Notes: a model not told the origin generated them from the letters alone. Positions 1-12,670 are shown, numbered from the stretch's first letter. The stretch: 64,000 nt of DNA from Loxodes magnus (GCA_946699065.1 CAMPDV010000045.1:1008501-1072500); one strand, 5' to 3'. Program-made: numbers and translations.

Positions 1-1007
1 AAATTTTAGACTAAAAAACTTTAAAAAATTAAAAGTTTTGTAAAAGTAAATAAATATTTTTATTAAAAATATTTATTAATAATTAATTTTAATTAATTGG
101 ATATTAAATTTAGAAATATTTTTATGGAATCCTTTGCTAAAAAAATATCCTTATAAAATATTAAAAAATAATAGAAAACTTAAATAATTAAACTAAAAAA
201 AAAATAGTTTTTTTATAAATATATTCGACACTAATTTCAAAAATATATCTTGCATTTATTATTTAAGTCTCAGTTACATGAACCAAAATGATTTTATTTA
301 CTTTTTATTTTCTAGTTTGAAGTAGCTTTCTTTCAAATTTTTGTATTTACTTATTTATTTATAAATTAAAATAGATTTTTTTTACATTTTCCACTATTTC
401 TTATATAATATATATAATATGTAAAAATTAAATACAATGAAATTAAAAATAAATTCCTTTAAGAAAAACAAAAAATGAATAATATTTAAATTAAGAAATC
501 GTAGAATCTGAAGCAAAACTAGGTTAAAATATTAAATATTGCTAGCTCGAATTTGAAAGAAATTATGAACACATTATTATGTTAGAACTTAAATTTTATT
601 TTTATAAGCTTTGCTAGATATAACTAAAATCTTAGTAAAATTTATATTGAAAAAATATTTAAAATATAATCTTTAAATAAACTTAATATTGTAGCTTATA
701 TCTTATTTTGTCTATACATAAAAAAAAGTTTAAAAGGGTTGTGTATTTTTATATTAGACATCAGTTTAAAATGAAAGAAAAAATTATCTTAAATAAAGAT
801 TAAAAAATAAAATGAGCAATAAAATTAATAATAGAAAGTCCTATAAACTAATTTATTTTTATAATTTTAAGTATAGTATTTTATATTTCTTTATTTTTAA
901 ATTTATAAAAATAAATTATTTCATTATTTTCTTTAAAAATTTGAAACTAAAACTAGTTATTCCACTTTTTAGTGCTCATTTCAAAATTAAAGAGATATCT
1001 TTTTAAT
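1..1007. other. AT-rich non-coding stretch
   Basis: Very AT-rich sequence with frequent poly-A, poly-T and TAA/TTA runs. I find no motif-bearing reading frame on either strand. It lies downstream of the minus-strand gene that ends near 1008. Confidence 0.6.
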
Positions 1008-2930
1008 TCACAAGTTTTCAATTATTTTGCTATTTTTTCGAGTTACTTAATTATTTGTAATTTCATTAATTAATTCTTAATTATTAAATTATGGTCTTTA
1101 TATATTTTTCAAATTTATTCCTTACATCAATAATTTTTTTAATTTTCTAAAAGATTTTATATATAGAATATATTTATTTAATTTTAACTTAATATTATTA
1201 ATATTAAATATTAAATTTAATTTATTTTTTATCTTTTATTTTTATTCTATATACAGGAATAAGATTTTATAATAATAGAAATTTTCTAATTTAGATTCAT
1301 TATATTTTATGATGAATGATATTTTTCAAAATCCTTTTATTATATTTTTTAAATATAATTTCTTTATTCAGATATAAGTAACTCAAAACTTTTAAAATCC
1401 TTTTGCTTTATAACTATATATCCTAAATTATAAAAAATAAAGCAATTAAAAAGTTATTTCAATTCCATTTCTTTTTAATATTTGACTAATTATTTTGAGT
1501 AGTTTCTTTTATTTATTTATAATCGATACTGAAATAGTTGCCTTTTTAATTTTAGAAAATAAATTGTCTTTGATATAATAACCTCCATTTTTTTTATTTA
1601 AAACTCTTATGGATTTCCTATCTTAATTACTAAAATTATAAATCTTTAAATAAAAATTTGTTCTTTGTTTTTTTTCGTCTCTTAGTAATAATTAAGCTTG
1701 AAAACTGTGCTTAATTTCATGCATAATATTATATAGATGAAATGCTACTTTATCATATTGAGTATAAAGCTGAAGTGGAACTCTTAAATATTTATTCAAT
1801 TGTATTTAGTCAATTTTTCTTTATTGATGCATAATAGTTTATCTTTCATTACTCAAACCTTTTTAATTTAAAATTTATTTTACCAGTGACCAAAATTATG
1901 AAATAACAAATTTTTTGAAAGAGTATCTTTTGGTGCTTACTATTTATTGAATTTGATTACAAATATAATAGCAAATTTAGATTTATATTTCTTAGCTCAT
2001 ATTTAAAGTCATTATCTATAAATTCCCTATTTTAGATTTATTTTCATTTAACATAATCCAAATCATTTAAAATTAGGATTGTTTCCTCATCAATATAGTT
2101 ACCAATTTTTAATTTCATAACAATAAATGAGCAAAGATTATTAAAAAGCTTTATAAAAGAAATATAAAAAGGAAAAAATTAATTAAAGTTTGTCATAAGA
2201 GCATATTAGCTAATTTTGCTATAAAGAACCCAAATAAAATTAGGAAAAGTACTACTACGAGTTTTAGTTATATCTCTTTTCTTATGTAATTTTAATGCAT
2301 TCTTTCTCTTTCTTATTCCTAAGTGTTATTTTAGTTTTGTCCTTGCTGTTAATTTAGAGAATATTTTTGCTATAATATCATTTTTTATCTCCTTTAAAAC
2401 TTGTCCAAATTTAGGTTTAAACGATTATGCTATCTGACTTCAGTTTCTTATTAACTCTAAAAAGACGAACTTTTGCTTGTAGTTGGTAAAGATAAACTTG
2501 AATGTCTTGATTTAGTTCTCTTATTACTAATTTAGATAAAGGATTTAGCGGTCTAAATATTAGTATGTGGTTCTTTAAATTTTTTGCCTAATTAATTCTG
2601 GAAAAGTTTTAACTTTATTTGTTTATTAGGAAAATTTTTATACTTTTGCAGTATCTAAATCTTTTTTTACTCTATTTATTCCATTGAAGGACAACTAAAC
2701 GGACTTAAAGGACTATAAGGAGTGAGTGGACTCTAAGGATTCAATTCTTTTTGAGGACTGTATTATTCAGAAAATAGTGTGGCAAAGTTTATATTTTAAA
2801 ATTCTTTAGTCTAGGTAAAAGAGCAAGAACTGTCAAATTGCAGTTGAGAGTTAATATTTTCATAATGTTGATTGATAGGATCTTCTTCTTCTTAAATAGA
2901 ATCAAGAGAAACTTCAGGGTGAAGGGACAT
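1008..2930 (-). CDS. Putative membrane protein, Ser/Pro/Gln-rich N-terminus, two transmembrane helices
   Basis: Reading from ATG at 2930 with TAA/TAG as Gln and TGA as Trp, the frame stays open for 640 codons to a TGA at 1010-1008. The N-terminal ~220 residues are polar, with SPLTPYSPLSPF-like proline repeats and many Gln. Two closely spaced hydrophobic helices follow at about residues 225-275 (one contains VVVLFLILFGFF), then a ~200-residue soluble region. That region has short stretches loosely like a histidine-kinase ATPase fold (an N-box-like NIMHEIKHSF and ISVSI...NGIEI), but without a recognisable phospho-acceptor His or an intact G box, so I do not assign the family. The last ~120 codons are very AT-rich and contain several TGA; the true stop may be one of these, between about 1300 and 1400. 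It is divergently arranged with the MORN gene. Confidence 0.55.
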
Positions 2931-3606
2931 TCTTAAAAATAGTAATTAATTACTCTAAATTATATTAATAAAATAATTAAAATTCATTATCTAAGCATTA
3001 ATCGTCATTCATCAATTAGTAGCTAAGCATACTAGAGTTTTGCATTTAATCAAATAATTTTAAAAAATTTTCATTGAAACCCTTAATTGTAATCAAAGCT
3101 TACTAAGCAAATTATCTTATTTATTTGAGTATACTTTTATAACTAAATAAGCTTGATTCGTGAGGAAATAGCAATACTTTAAGATTTGTTTATATAAAGC
3201 AAAGTTAATTTTTAAAGAATGGGACATAAATCGCTTTGCACAACTAAAATTTATTAAGTTAGTTTGAATAAAGGGTATCTACTTTAAACTTTCTCTCGAG
3301 TCTACAAAAGCAAATGAAGCTTAAAACGCGTTTGCTTAATTGAAAGCATAACTAAACAGCTGATATTTATTTATTCCTCGTAATTTTTTTTAACTATAAA
3401 CAATAAATATAGAATTATCTTAGGCAATCTCCTTTTATAGCTTATCATTATAAACTTTTATTCTAGCAATAAACTAAATATTAAAGTAGGTTTAACTAAA
3501 TCCTAGCTGATTAAAGTGCCATAGAATAAATTTAAAATATAGCCTTGGAAATATGAATTTTAGCTAAGAATTAAATTTTAAATTTATAATTAATTTAAAG
3601 CTATTT
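2931..3606. other. Divergent intergenic region
   Basis: It separates the minus-strand membrane-protein gene from the plus-strand MORN gene and presumably holds both promoters. No clear motif is visible, and composition is AT-rich with short A and T runs. Confidence 0.5.
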
Positions 3607-4938
3607 ATGGGAAAGCTTTGTGGTAAATAAAATCAAAGAAATTAATTGGATGCTAATAACGCTGAGAATTATACCAATATTTAGAAAAAATTTGTCTTAC
3701 CTCAGTAAGTTTAGACTTTTTAAGAAGAACAGGCTGATTCAAGTATTAAGAAGAAATAGGATTTGATTAAAGAGAAATATGATTAAGAGAATAATTGCAT
3801 AAAAGAGGAAAGTTAAGAATAGATTGAATAGTAGGATGTTTTGAATTAAATAAATATAGAGATGCTTCATTAAGAATAGATTAATAATTTAAATAATAAT
3901 GACATGGATGAAACAGAAAAAGATAATAGAACATTTAGTGGAGATGAATTAACACTGAAAGAAATAAGCCATATCGATCTCGCCGAAGAACTAACTGAAA
4001 AGAAAAGAGAACTATTTTTTAATGGACCAAGAAATTGATCTTTGGTTAATTTATCCTAAACTCAACAAGAAAGTGCCTTCCAAAAAATAAAGTTGCAGGA
4101 TTTTCAAATTGAAGAAAGTAGCTCTGAAATAGATATTTCATTTAATAACAAATTGTTTAATGAAATCGAAGAAAAATTTGGAAAGTTTGATTACCAGGAT
4201 GCTTAGCTAGATGATGGAATAAAAGTTTTTGATAGATAACCTATAAAATATTAGTCAGGTATTATTTATATAGGGTAGTTTAATGACAAAGGAAAAAGGC
4301 ATGGAAAAGGAATTTAGATATGACCAGATGGAAACAGATATGAAGGTTTTTGAAAAGGAGGAAAAGCAAATGGAAGAGGGAGAATGATTCATGATAATAA
4401 GGATGTATATGAAGGAGAGTGGTTTGATAATTAATTTAATGGACTTGGAACTTATTGATATAACGATGGAAGAAAATATACTGGATAATGAAAAGAAAAC
4501 CTCTAGCATGGCTTTGGAACCGAAGAGTGACCTGATGGGAGAAAGTTTATTGGTAACTTTCAAAATGGATTAAGATAAGGATTAGGAAAATTTTTTTGGC
4601 CAGATGGATCAAGTTATAATGGAGAGTTTTTTAAAAACGAAATACATGGATAAGGAAAATACATTTATTCAGATGGAAGAGCTTATATAGGAGAATGAAA
4701 AATTGGGAAAATGCACGGAACTGGAAAATTTTTCTGATTAGATGGAAAAAAATATGAAGGCCAATACGAAAACGATCTCAAGCATGGCTTCGGAAAATTC
4801 AGATGAAAAGACGGAACAAGATACAAAGGTTTTTGGATGAACGGGAAATAGCATGGAAAAGGGATTCTAAAAGATAGCCAAGGTAGCAAAAGTTAGGGGA
4901 TATGGGAAAACGGAAAAAGAATTATAATACTCTAGTGA
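3607..4938 (+). CDS. MORN-repeat protein with N-terminal lipidation signal
   Basis: 443 codons from ATG 3607 to TGA 4936, one frame, no intron. The first residues MGKLCG fit N-myristoylation at Gly2 with palmitoylation at Cys5, so membrane attachment is likely. Residues ~10-210 are polar, Gln/Glu-rich and low-complexity. From residue ~217 there are nine consecutive MORN repeats (Y-x-G-x-W/F ... H-G-x-G ... W-x-D-G) and a partial tenth. Nine in-frame TGA codons encode Trp, at 4036, 4321, 4351, 4456, 4489, 4528, 4696, 4735 and 4804; the last eight sit on MORN aromatic positions. TAG and TAA repeatedly stand at Gln positions such as LQHG, KQHG and RQGLG. MORN arrays typically bind membranes or act as scaffolds in the ciliate cortex (family knowledge). 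The terminal TGA follows the last partial repeat. Confidence 0.93.
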
Positions 4939-5026
4939 AAAATAAACATTTATCTTAATTATTTTTAACTTTATCTTTCATTAATTAAATCTCATTTCTA
5001 ACTTAAAAATCAAATACCAAAGTCAT

Positions 5027-5500
5027 ATGATACAAAACAACAAAATTTTTTTATTTAGTAACAATAAAACAATAGGAATTGATCTCTTTAATAAATAAGA
5101 GATAATAAAAGGATCCAAATTTGAGGATCTCTTTTAAAAATTGATATTTAAAACAAATAATTAAATTATCCCTTTAAGAATTATATAGATTTGAACAAAA
5201 CTTGAAAATTTTAATTTTTATCTTTTCCTCTAATACAACAATAAAGAAAATATGTGAGGATCTAAGTTAACTATTACAACAAAAGTGTTATAAATATAAA
5301 ATTTTATTTTAGTAAAAAACCCAAATATAGGAACAAAGGAAATTATAATTTATAGTGAAAAACCAAATTAATTTAATCTTTGTTTTGGAGTTCTAACCTT
5401 AATGGAAAAACAACTCAAAAGACTCATACTTATTTTAATATTTAATCTAATAAATAAATTTAGATAGAGATTAAAAAAATAGCCTATACATTTTATCTGA
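5027..5500 (+). CDS. Possible short gene of unknown function
   Basis: ATG at 5027 opens a frame of 157 codons to TGA at 5498, with two internal TGA read as Trp. The product has alternating hydrophobic beta-like strands near the start (KIFLFSNNKTIGIDLF) and looks more protein-like than its surroundings, but I recognise no domain. Downstream sequence to 6373 is AT-rich with no supported gene. Because random AT-rich DNA stays open in this code, support is weak. Confidence 0.3.
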
Positions 5501-6373
5501 AGATTTTATAAAGAAAAATAAATCAAAAGATCCAGAGTACTAAATATATATAGCAAAAGGCTCAAAAGTTAATTAAAATTTAATTCTAATTTTTAAATTT
5601 CTTTAATTTATTAAAATCCTTAGAATAAAATTTAAATTATGAATGTTTTTAATTATACAATTATAAAAAAAATGGAGCAAGTTGAAATAAAGACAAATTA
5701 ATAGGTTTTTATTAAATTTCAATAAAGAAAAAAGTTAAAAATTATGTAGAAATGAAATAACTATGATTATAAAGGGAGTGTATATTATATTAATTATTAA
5801 GACTTGCTTTAAATTTAAAATTAGATAAATAGTTAAAAAATTAAAATATTAAATATCTAGAAAATCTAAGTTTAGTTATATAATATAATTCCTTTTATTT
5901 TCGTCTGTATCTAAGTGTAAACGAAACTGAAGGAATTACTGATAAAGTCTATTATATTCAATAAATTATTTTAAAATTCATACAGAATGGTGTTTGTAAG
6001 CTATATTGGATTGATAAGCTAAGTATTATAACTCAAACGATATTTTTGGTTTGACTAAATTATAAGATTTATTATACAGCCTAGCTATATAAATTATATC
6101 CTTCTTTATTGATTTTAAATTGCTAGTGATCTAATGGATTTCAACTATTACAAAATCATCTTTTTTTCTTAAATTTTAGCAACTTTATTCTAAATTTTTT
6201 GAAGGAAGGAAAATTTTAAGGTGTATAGTAGCAATACGTTCTAATAATGATTATTTAGTGCTTAAATTCGAATATTGCTTAAAGATTTAAATTTCATAAT
6301 AAGAATATTAAGGATTGCTTGGATATTAATTTTATCACTGGATATTAAGCATTTATTTTATAAGAAAAAGGAA

Positions 6374-7363
6374 ATGCAGCAGCCACATTAAAAATTAAAG
6401 ATTCGCCCTAAATAGAAATTAAATGCTTTTATCTAGAAAGCGCTTCTTATTCCTTCTACTACAAGAACATAGAAAGTTGAAAAGTCTTAAAATACTCCTT
6501 TTATGTCTTCTTAAGTTACTCCTAAAAATGCTAACTCAATCAGATCTAAATAAAAGAGCGATGGTAAGAAATTGGAATAGTTTATAAATGGAGCTACTTT
6601 TGAAAATTTTAAGTAATAAGTAGGAACACGTAGGTCTTAAAGTTCAAGGAATTCGCTTACCCCAAAAAAATAAAAGCAAAAGCATAGTTAAAAAGGAATT
6701 AAGACACCAGACTTTTCTCCTTTAAATGCTTATTTTAAAGAAAGATCTAAAAGTCCTTAAAATGATTATTCTTTTTCTGAAATAGAGTAAATTTACCTAG
6801 GAAAATCGTAAGGAAGATAGTCAATGAATCAAACTTCTTCTAATAACCCTTTTCTAAGTATAAGAAATCTTTAAAGAGATAGAACTTCTAAAAATAATGA
6901 CAAATGCACTTAAGGTAAAAATAGCTGCTAGTCCTTAGAAATGCAAAGATTGAAACTTATGAATTAGAAACTTCAATAAGATCTTTTAGCTGCAAAAAAA
7001 ATGCAGCAAATGTACAGAAAAAAAGTGAAAGCGTTAGAATAAAATTATTATGTAATAAAGAAACTTAAGACAAAACTTAAATAGGAATGCAAGCAGGTAA
7101 AGTAGCTTCGCTGACTTTTAAAAGAAAATTAAAGTCAAAATTATTTATAAGATTAAAGTCAAAACAAAATAGAAAACTATGATGATTACCCACATTTCTA
7201 ACTATAAAAATAGCCATTTAGTCATTTAGCAGGAGGAAGTGAATCAGTTGCTAGCGGACTAAACGAACTAGGAAAAAGATTTTTAGCTTTTTTGAGCGAA
7301 ATTGAGAGTGAAAGCAAAAAGTTAACAAAAGAAAATAAGAAAATGAGATCTGTGATTTAGTGA
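6374..7363 (+). CDS. Coiled-coil protein of unknown function
   Basis: 329 codons from ATG 6374 to TGA 7361 in one frame. The N-terminal half is basic, Ser/Gln/Lys-rich and probably disordered, with proline-directed Ser/Thr sites (TPKK, KTPDFSPL, RSKSPQ). Residues ~190-260 form an amphipathic, heptad-like segment (SLEMQRLKLMNQKLQQDLL ... VKALEQ ... LKTKLKQECKQVKQLR) ending at a Trp encoded by TGA. A second helical segment (ASGLNELGKRFLAFLSEIES) ends the protein. Nearly all Gln are TAA or TAG. No catalytic domain is seen; a cytoskeletal or basal-body-type structural role is conceivable but only inferred from composition. The ATG is preceded by an A-rich leader. Confidence 0.75.
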
Positions 7364-9409
7364 GTTATCCTTTTTATTTAAATTTATTTAATAAATACTG
7401 TTTCATTTAAGAAATAAATTTTTATTCAATCTTCATATAATTTAAACCAATTCCATCAATTTATTAATAAGAAAGATCTACTAACCTCATTGACTAACTA
7501 GATACTTGTATAAATATTAATTTATTAAATATACTCAATGAAGATAAAAATGAATGCTAATAAATATTATTATTGTTTTTAGCTAGAAAGACAAATCAAT
7601 TATTATTAAAAAAGGCTATAACCGAACATTTTACATTTATTTCATCCAAATAAAAAGTAGGATATGAATAAGAAAGGAACTTAGAAATGTTTTGTTCATA
7701 GTTAAATAAAAACTAATTAATTAATTAAAATTTTATTTATTAACTAGGTAAATTTCATTATAGTTATTTATGAAAGAATAAAATATCTATATAAGAAAAT
7801 CAACTCTAAACTACTTATAAACTCAGAGATTTTATCAAGAGAGAAAGCAAAACAATTCTAAGAGCTATCATAAGTATATCTTTAAAACAAATGGATAAAT
7901 CAAAAAAACTTTTTAAAAAACAATGGCTTAAATAATTTTAAGGTAATAATAAAGCTAACTTTGAGCAGCTTCTATAATTAAATTATATCAAAAACATCTA
8001 AGGTAAATAAGATATAAACTAAATAATTAAGAAATTTTTCTAAATGTCTAAATCTAAGTTTATTCATCTAAGAAAAAATAAGGAGATATTTTATTTATTG
8101 ATTTTGATAAAGCAGATGAAGAATAATATTAAATGATAATCTAAACCTAGTTAAATAGATACTAAAATTGAATGAGAAGTTAAAATAGATGAGATACAAA
8201 AGAACATCATTAAGTTTTTTAATTTTTAAGTATGTAAAAAAAGCCTTTCCTAAAAACTAAAAAATAGGCCTTCCAATTAAATTTATTTTTAAGCTTATAA
8301 AATTAAAAATTTAATGAAAGAGCTATTAAATATAAAATAATACCTAGCTATTTTATTACTAATATTTATGAATTTTATTTGCTAAAAATACTTTAATTAT
8401 AATGAAATTATCTAATCTTTGCTGCTTGTATAAATTCCTTTAAATGTTTTTATTTATAATTTTAAACAAATTATGAAATACATTTTATTTAATAAAAATT
8501 CAGTGCTAAATGAGAAAAAATTTCTCTTTTAAAGCTTAGATTTATAAAAGATAAATTTAAAAATTGATTCTATTTCATTTGGATTTTAAAGATTGTTACC
8601 TGGTCAATATTTATTAAACTTAAATTGCTAGAATTAAGTTATGTTGTAAGTTAATCTATTTATAAATTCCACTCAATTGAAGTTTCTCATTTATTAATTA
8701 AAAAAGTTTATATAGTGAAATCAAACTATTAAAGGGGTAATGTAACTTTTAGAAGAATTTATTGCTTTTGATGAATTAATGCTTAGATAAGAGAATACTT
8801 ATAATATTATGTTTCAAACGAATTTGCTTAGTAAAAATTAAATAAAATAGACATGCTAAATTTATAATAGCAAAAATCAGATTCAAAGAACTTATTTGTT
8901 TCGTATAAAGTAGCTTAAAAATAAAATTCTCATTTAAGTATGAATTGAAGAAATAAAGCAGAGATAAATTAACTTTTTATAAGCAGATAATAAATTTATT
9001 TTTAGATATATTTAGAAACTTAGAGTGATTGTATCTTTTTTCTTAATTTTAGTTAAAATTACCTATTTTCGACTAAAAAATAAAAAGGAATTTAGCTAAA
9101 CAACTCTAGTTTTTAAAATATTCAGATGCTGGTAAATAAATAATTAATTATTTATAAGAATGAGCGTGGAATCTATTAAATTTAATTAATTACTTGGATA
9201 GTGCATTTTGAAGAGATAAATTTAAGTAAGTAGATAATTCAAATAATTAATTCTGATATAAGCAAATTTCAATAGAAATTATGTTGTCATTTAATTTTAA
9301 TTTGAAAGTAAATAGTTAGATTTGTAATTATTTATAAATTGCAATGTAAACTAAAGTTATAAAATAATTTATTGCTTATTTAAACCTTTTTGTTTGTATT
9401 TATTATAAA
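7364..9409 (+). other. AT-rich intergenic with a possible relic ORF (from 7891)
   Basis: From ATG 7891 a long frame continues past 9100, including two hydrophobic stretches (LAILLLIFMNFIC and VIVSFFLILVKITYF), but it crosses several TGA and shows no family motif. It may be a decayed or fast-evolving membrane-protein gene, or chance. The flanks, 7364-7890 and 9130-9409, show nothing beyond AT-rich sequence. Confidence 0.25.
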
Positions 9410-10516
9410 ATGTCATCTTAAACGTAATACGATGTTGAGCTTAAAATTACCAAAAATCTATTTTAACAAGTGTGCTAAGTTTATCAGGGAGATCCATATC
9501 AAGCATTTGTTAACTTCGGTGGACTTATTCCATTTTACATTGAAACCACATAACTTAATGATATCGATTAGCTTTTATTAGAAGCAACAAATTATGAATA
9601 AATTTAGCATTAGAATTTTAAAACAAAAAAATAGTAAGCTGCGACTTAGAATTAAAATTAGACTTAATTAAATAATAATTATGCTGGAATAAATCAAACA
9701 AATATGTACACTTAGCTACTTAGTTAGAATCCTCAACAACAAAAATAATAAAATTAGTAGCCAAGCATTTAATAAATTCAGCAATAAAGCTATTAGCAAA
9801 ATGTTTAATAATAATCATATCAAAATCCGATCCCCAGCAGCAAATTCCCATAGAAAAATAATTAGCCTAAATTCAGATAAATTACTAATCCTTAAGATTA
9901 TACTTTCTAATAACTCTAGTATGAAGTTAAATAAAAGCAAGGAAATTAAAAATAAACTCAAGGAGAAACTTGCTCTATTTGTATGACTGAATTTTCTCAA
10001 TCAGATAATGATATCATAAGATTAAGCTAATGTAAAGATCATTACTTTCACGAATCTTGTATTTCGAATGTTTTAACATCGGATAAAGAAGGTTTCAAAT
10101 GTCCGAATTGTTAAAAAATTTATGGATCATTTACTGGAAATATGCCTAATGGAACAATGAATGAAAGAAAAATTCAGCAGTCATGTGCAGGACATGAAAA
10201 TTGTGGATCATGATAAATAGATTATTATATACCTAGTGGTACAACAAAAGATGGAGTGCAATATTCAGGAACTTCAAGAACAGCGTATATACCTGATAAT
10301 CAAGAAGGAAACGAAGTTTTAAGAATGTTAAGAGATGCTTGGAATAAAAAGTTCACATTTATGATAGGAACAAGTGTAACAACAGGATAAAACAATACAG
10401 TAGTATGGGCAGGAATACATCACAAAACAAGTTTAAGAGGAGGAGAGTTTGGATATCCTGACAAGACATATTTTACAAGAGTGAAGAAAGAGTTGAATGA
10501 CAAAGGAATATTTTGA
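9410..10516 (+). CDS. Deltex-type E3 ubiquitin ligase, copy A (RING + Deltex C-terminal domain)
   Basis: 368 residues from ATG 9410 to TGA 10514. Residues 1-65 form a compact N-terminal domain shared with copy B ([26 protein letters not shown]). Residues ~66-185 are a Gln/Asn-rich, prion-like linker in which most Gln are TAA/TAG. At ~188-232 is a RING finger (CSIC, then [10 protein letters not shown], then CPNC). At ~250-368 is the Deltex C-terminal domain with its hallmarks [34 protein letters not shown] and GYPD. A TGA-encoded Trp lies in CGSWQIDY. RING-DTC proteins transfer ubiquitin, and the DTC pocket binds ADP-ribose or NAD in the family (established for DTX proteins). The stop is taken after NDKGIF because copy B has the same length and similarity fades beyond it. 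Confidence 0.93.
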
Positions 10517-11714
10517 GAGATTTTTGGATAAGATGTTTGATTTAAAATTAAAGTTTAAATTAAATTATATAAATAATAAATATTAAACATTTATATAATT
10601 AAATTTATAGAAAATAAATTATAAAATTTGAGATTTATATATCATTAATCAATTTTTATTTAATTTTTTTCTTAAGTGTTTTAATTAAATAATAAAGAAT
10701 TTAAATCTTCTCTAATTTATTTTTTCTAAGATTTGATTCTATTATAATAAAACTTTAAAGCTGATTCTTATATTTTTTTTTATTTTTCTTTCATAATTAG
10801 AATGTAATGAAATTAATATAAAAGGTTTCTTTGCTTTAACGATGAATTTAATTAATAAGCATGAATTAATTATGTTTATATATTATAAGATTTTTAATTT
10901 ATTGTATATTTTTTTCATTTTTTGACTAAGAAAATCACTTATTTATGTTTTTATCTTAATTTTCCTTTTCTCGCTTCAATACTATAATAAGACATTTCCA
11001 CAACAAAATAAAGAATGCTAAGATTTAGCCATTAATCATTAAAATAACTATTTACTCTTAGGCTTAATTTAAGTTATAAATTTTTGAATTTCTACTCTTG
11101 CATTTGATTTTTAATTCTTCTCGTTTTATATTCAGAGTTATGAATTTTATTTCTTTTCGAATTTTCTCATTTTCTTATGGGAGCAATACTGTCGCTCTTT
11201 ACTCCAGTTGCTGACAGCTAACATTTCTCTAGATATTTGTTTTTATTTATTCTTATTATGGGCATTTCCGAAACAATGTCAAGTGCTCTTGTAAATATAA
11301 TATCTTTTTCTTACTCTAGTAAATATCTTTAAGGCAAATATTTTAAAATTTAAAATTTTATACTAAAATTAAAATAAATCATTAGTTAAAGTTAAATTCT
11401 AATATTAGAGATTTCATTATTATTAAACTAAGCTCTATAAGATCTAGAAAAAGAAATTACTTTAATAAAAATGCTAATTAAGTGAAGTTACTGATATGAA
11501 TCAGTTACTTCATTTTAATTATGTTCATAAAGTTCAAGCATTATTCTTTTCATCTTGCAACTTATCTCCATTGTTTCTTGTGCTTTCTTTCTGTTCTTCT
11601 TTAGGTTCCAATTATTTATTAGTACTTTGTTCTCTATAAAATTAAAAATATTTAAATTTATATATTTATTATTAATTAGATATAAAGAAGCTATTAATTT
11701 TACAGTAAAAAAAA
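10517..11714. other. Intergenic; contains direct repeat D1 (about 11029-11112)
   Basis: No supported gene. The stretch 11029-11112 (with CATTAATCATTAAAATAACT) recurs at 13532-13630, so the two Gag-like elements between them are bracketed by a diverged direct repeat. It may be element leader sequence. Confidence 0.45.
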
Positions 11715-12550
11715 ATGGATTAATCTCTTCGACTCTCAAAGAATTAACTTAAAAACCTAAAGAGAAAAGCGGCAAAAGAAATTTAGAAAAAACAATAGCA
11801 ACAAGAGGAGTCAAGTTCGTCATCAGAAGGTAAAGTGATGGTAGTATCTATAGAGATAAGATAACCTAAGAACGAATCTGATCAAAAACTTTAAATTTAA
11901 CTAGATCAAATGTAAAAATTAATTTCAAAGTATGAAGAAATAGCTTATAACTAAGGAGAAAAAATAAGGGAATTAATGAATAGCATAGAGGATTAAAACA
12001 ACGAATTATTAATACTCAGAAGACAGCTCATTCAAAGCAATTTGATAACGGAAGAACAACTCTGAACTTAGTCACAATAAAACTTTAAATATGACACGAA
12101 AATGGAAATAGAAAAAACACCAATAGAATTAAAAACAGAATTGAATCCAGAAAAAGAAATGATTGCTACAAGTTTCATTAAAAGATTAGAAAATATAGAA
12201 AATAAATTATCATAAAAAAGAACGAAATAAAGACAATAATACAAACTTTGCTGATGTTGCAAATCAAATCAACATATTTTAAAAAACTGTTGATAATGAA
12301 AGAAAATAAACGAATAAGAGCAGAAAAGAACATGGAGACAACTCAATAAACTATGAATAACTCCAACAGGGATCTACAAATAAAAGCTTTTTGCAAGACC
12401 ACTTGAACGGTTACAGTGGTAACCTTCCACTTAATAAAAAGCTCGTGGATCACACCCACGTTAAAAAAACTGTCCGCAGGAACTGGTTGCAATTCCAGAG
12501 AATGCAAAACTCTACTAACTTTAAGTATATTATTATTATTATTATTAATA
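11715..12550 (+). mobile_element. Gag-like retroelement, subfamily 1 copy 1
   Basis: From ATG 11715 one frame runs through a basic start (MDQSLRLSKNQLKNLKRKAA), a Gln/Glu/Ser block (EESSSSSEGKVMV), a coiled-coil segment (LISKYEEIAYNQGEKIREL), and a CCHC zinc knuckle CWCCKSNQHILKNC at ~12250-12288. A Trp-rich tail follows (RTWRQLNKLWIT) that is conserved with copy 3, including TGA-coded Trp. No clear terminal TGA is present; the frame runs into a (TAT)n tail at ~12526-12550. Gag-like ORF1 with CCHC plus a simple-sequence 3' tail is typical of non-LTR retrotransposons. No reverse transcriptase is attached, so it looks non-autonomous. Confidence 0.75.
12415..12498 (+). repeat. Three-hairpin module, copy 1
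   Basis: Three small inverted repeats in order: AGTGG/CCACT (12415-12431), CGTGG/CCACG (12444-12460) and CTGG/CCAG (12483-12498), just before the (TAT)n tail. Arrangement and spacing recur in copies 2 and 3, and in part in copy 4. It overlaps the C-terminal coding part, so RNA structure versus protein constraint is undecided. Confidence 0.55.
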
Positions 12551-12670
12551 ATTTTACAGTATATCTTTTATTTATTTTATTTAGCTTTATTTAATGAGCT
12601 TTGTAGTGTGCCCCATTTTTTTGTAATAGGTTTGTACTTTCAAAATCAAATCTTCAAAAAAAAGAAAAAA

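Noticed and set aside
812..1006. 64-codon ORF at the left end
   Set aside because: Composition is that of AT-rich non-coding DNA and no start context or motif supports it.
1008..1900. Histidine-kinase identity for the membrane protein
   Set aside because: Only weak N-box-like and G-box-like similarity; the phospho-acceptor His and the DxGxG motif are missing.
4255..4889. Minus-strand ORFs across the MORN gene
   Set aside because: They are shadows of the plus-strand MORN coding sequence.
3607..10516. Reading the stop-rich genes as pseudogenes under the standard code
   Set aside because: The would-be stops fall on conserved Trp and on Gln positions and the frames stay intact over hundreds of codons, so code reassignment explains them.
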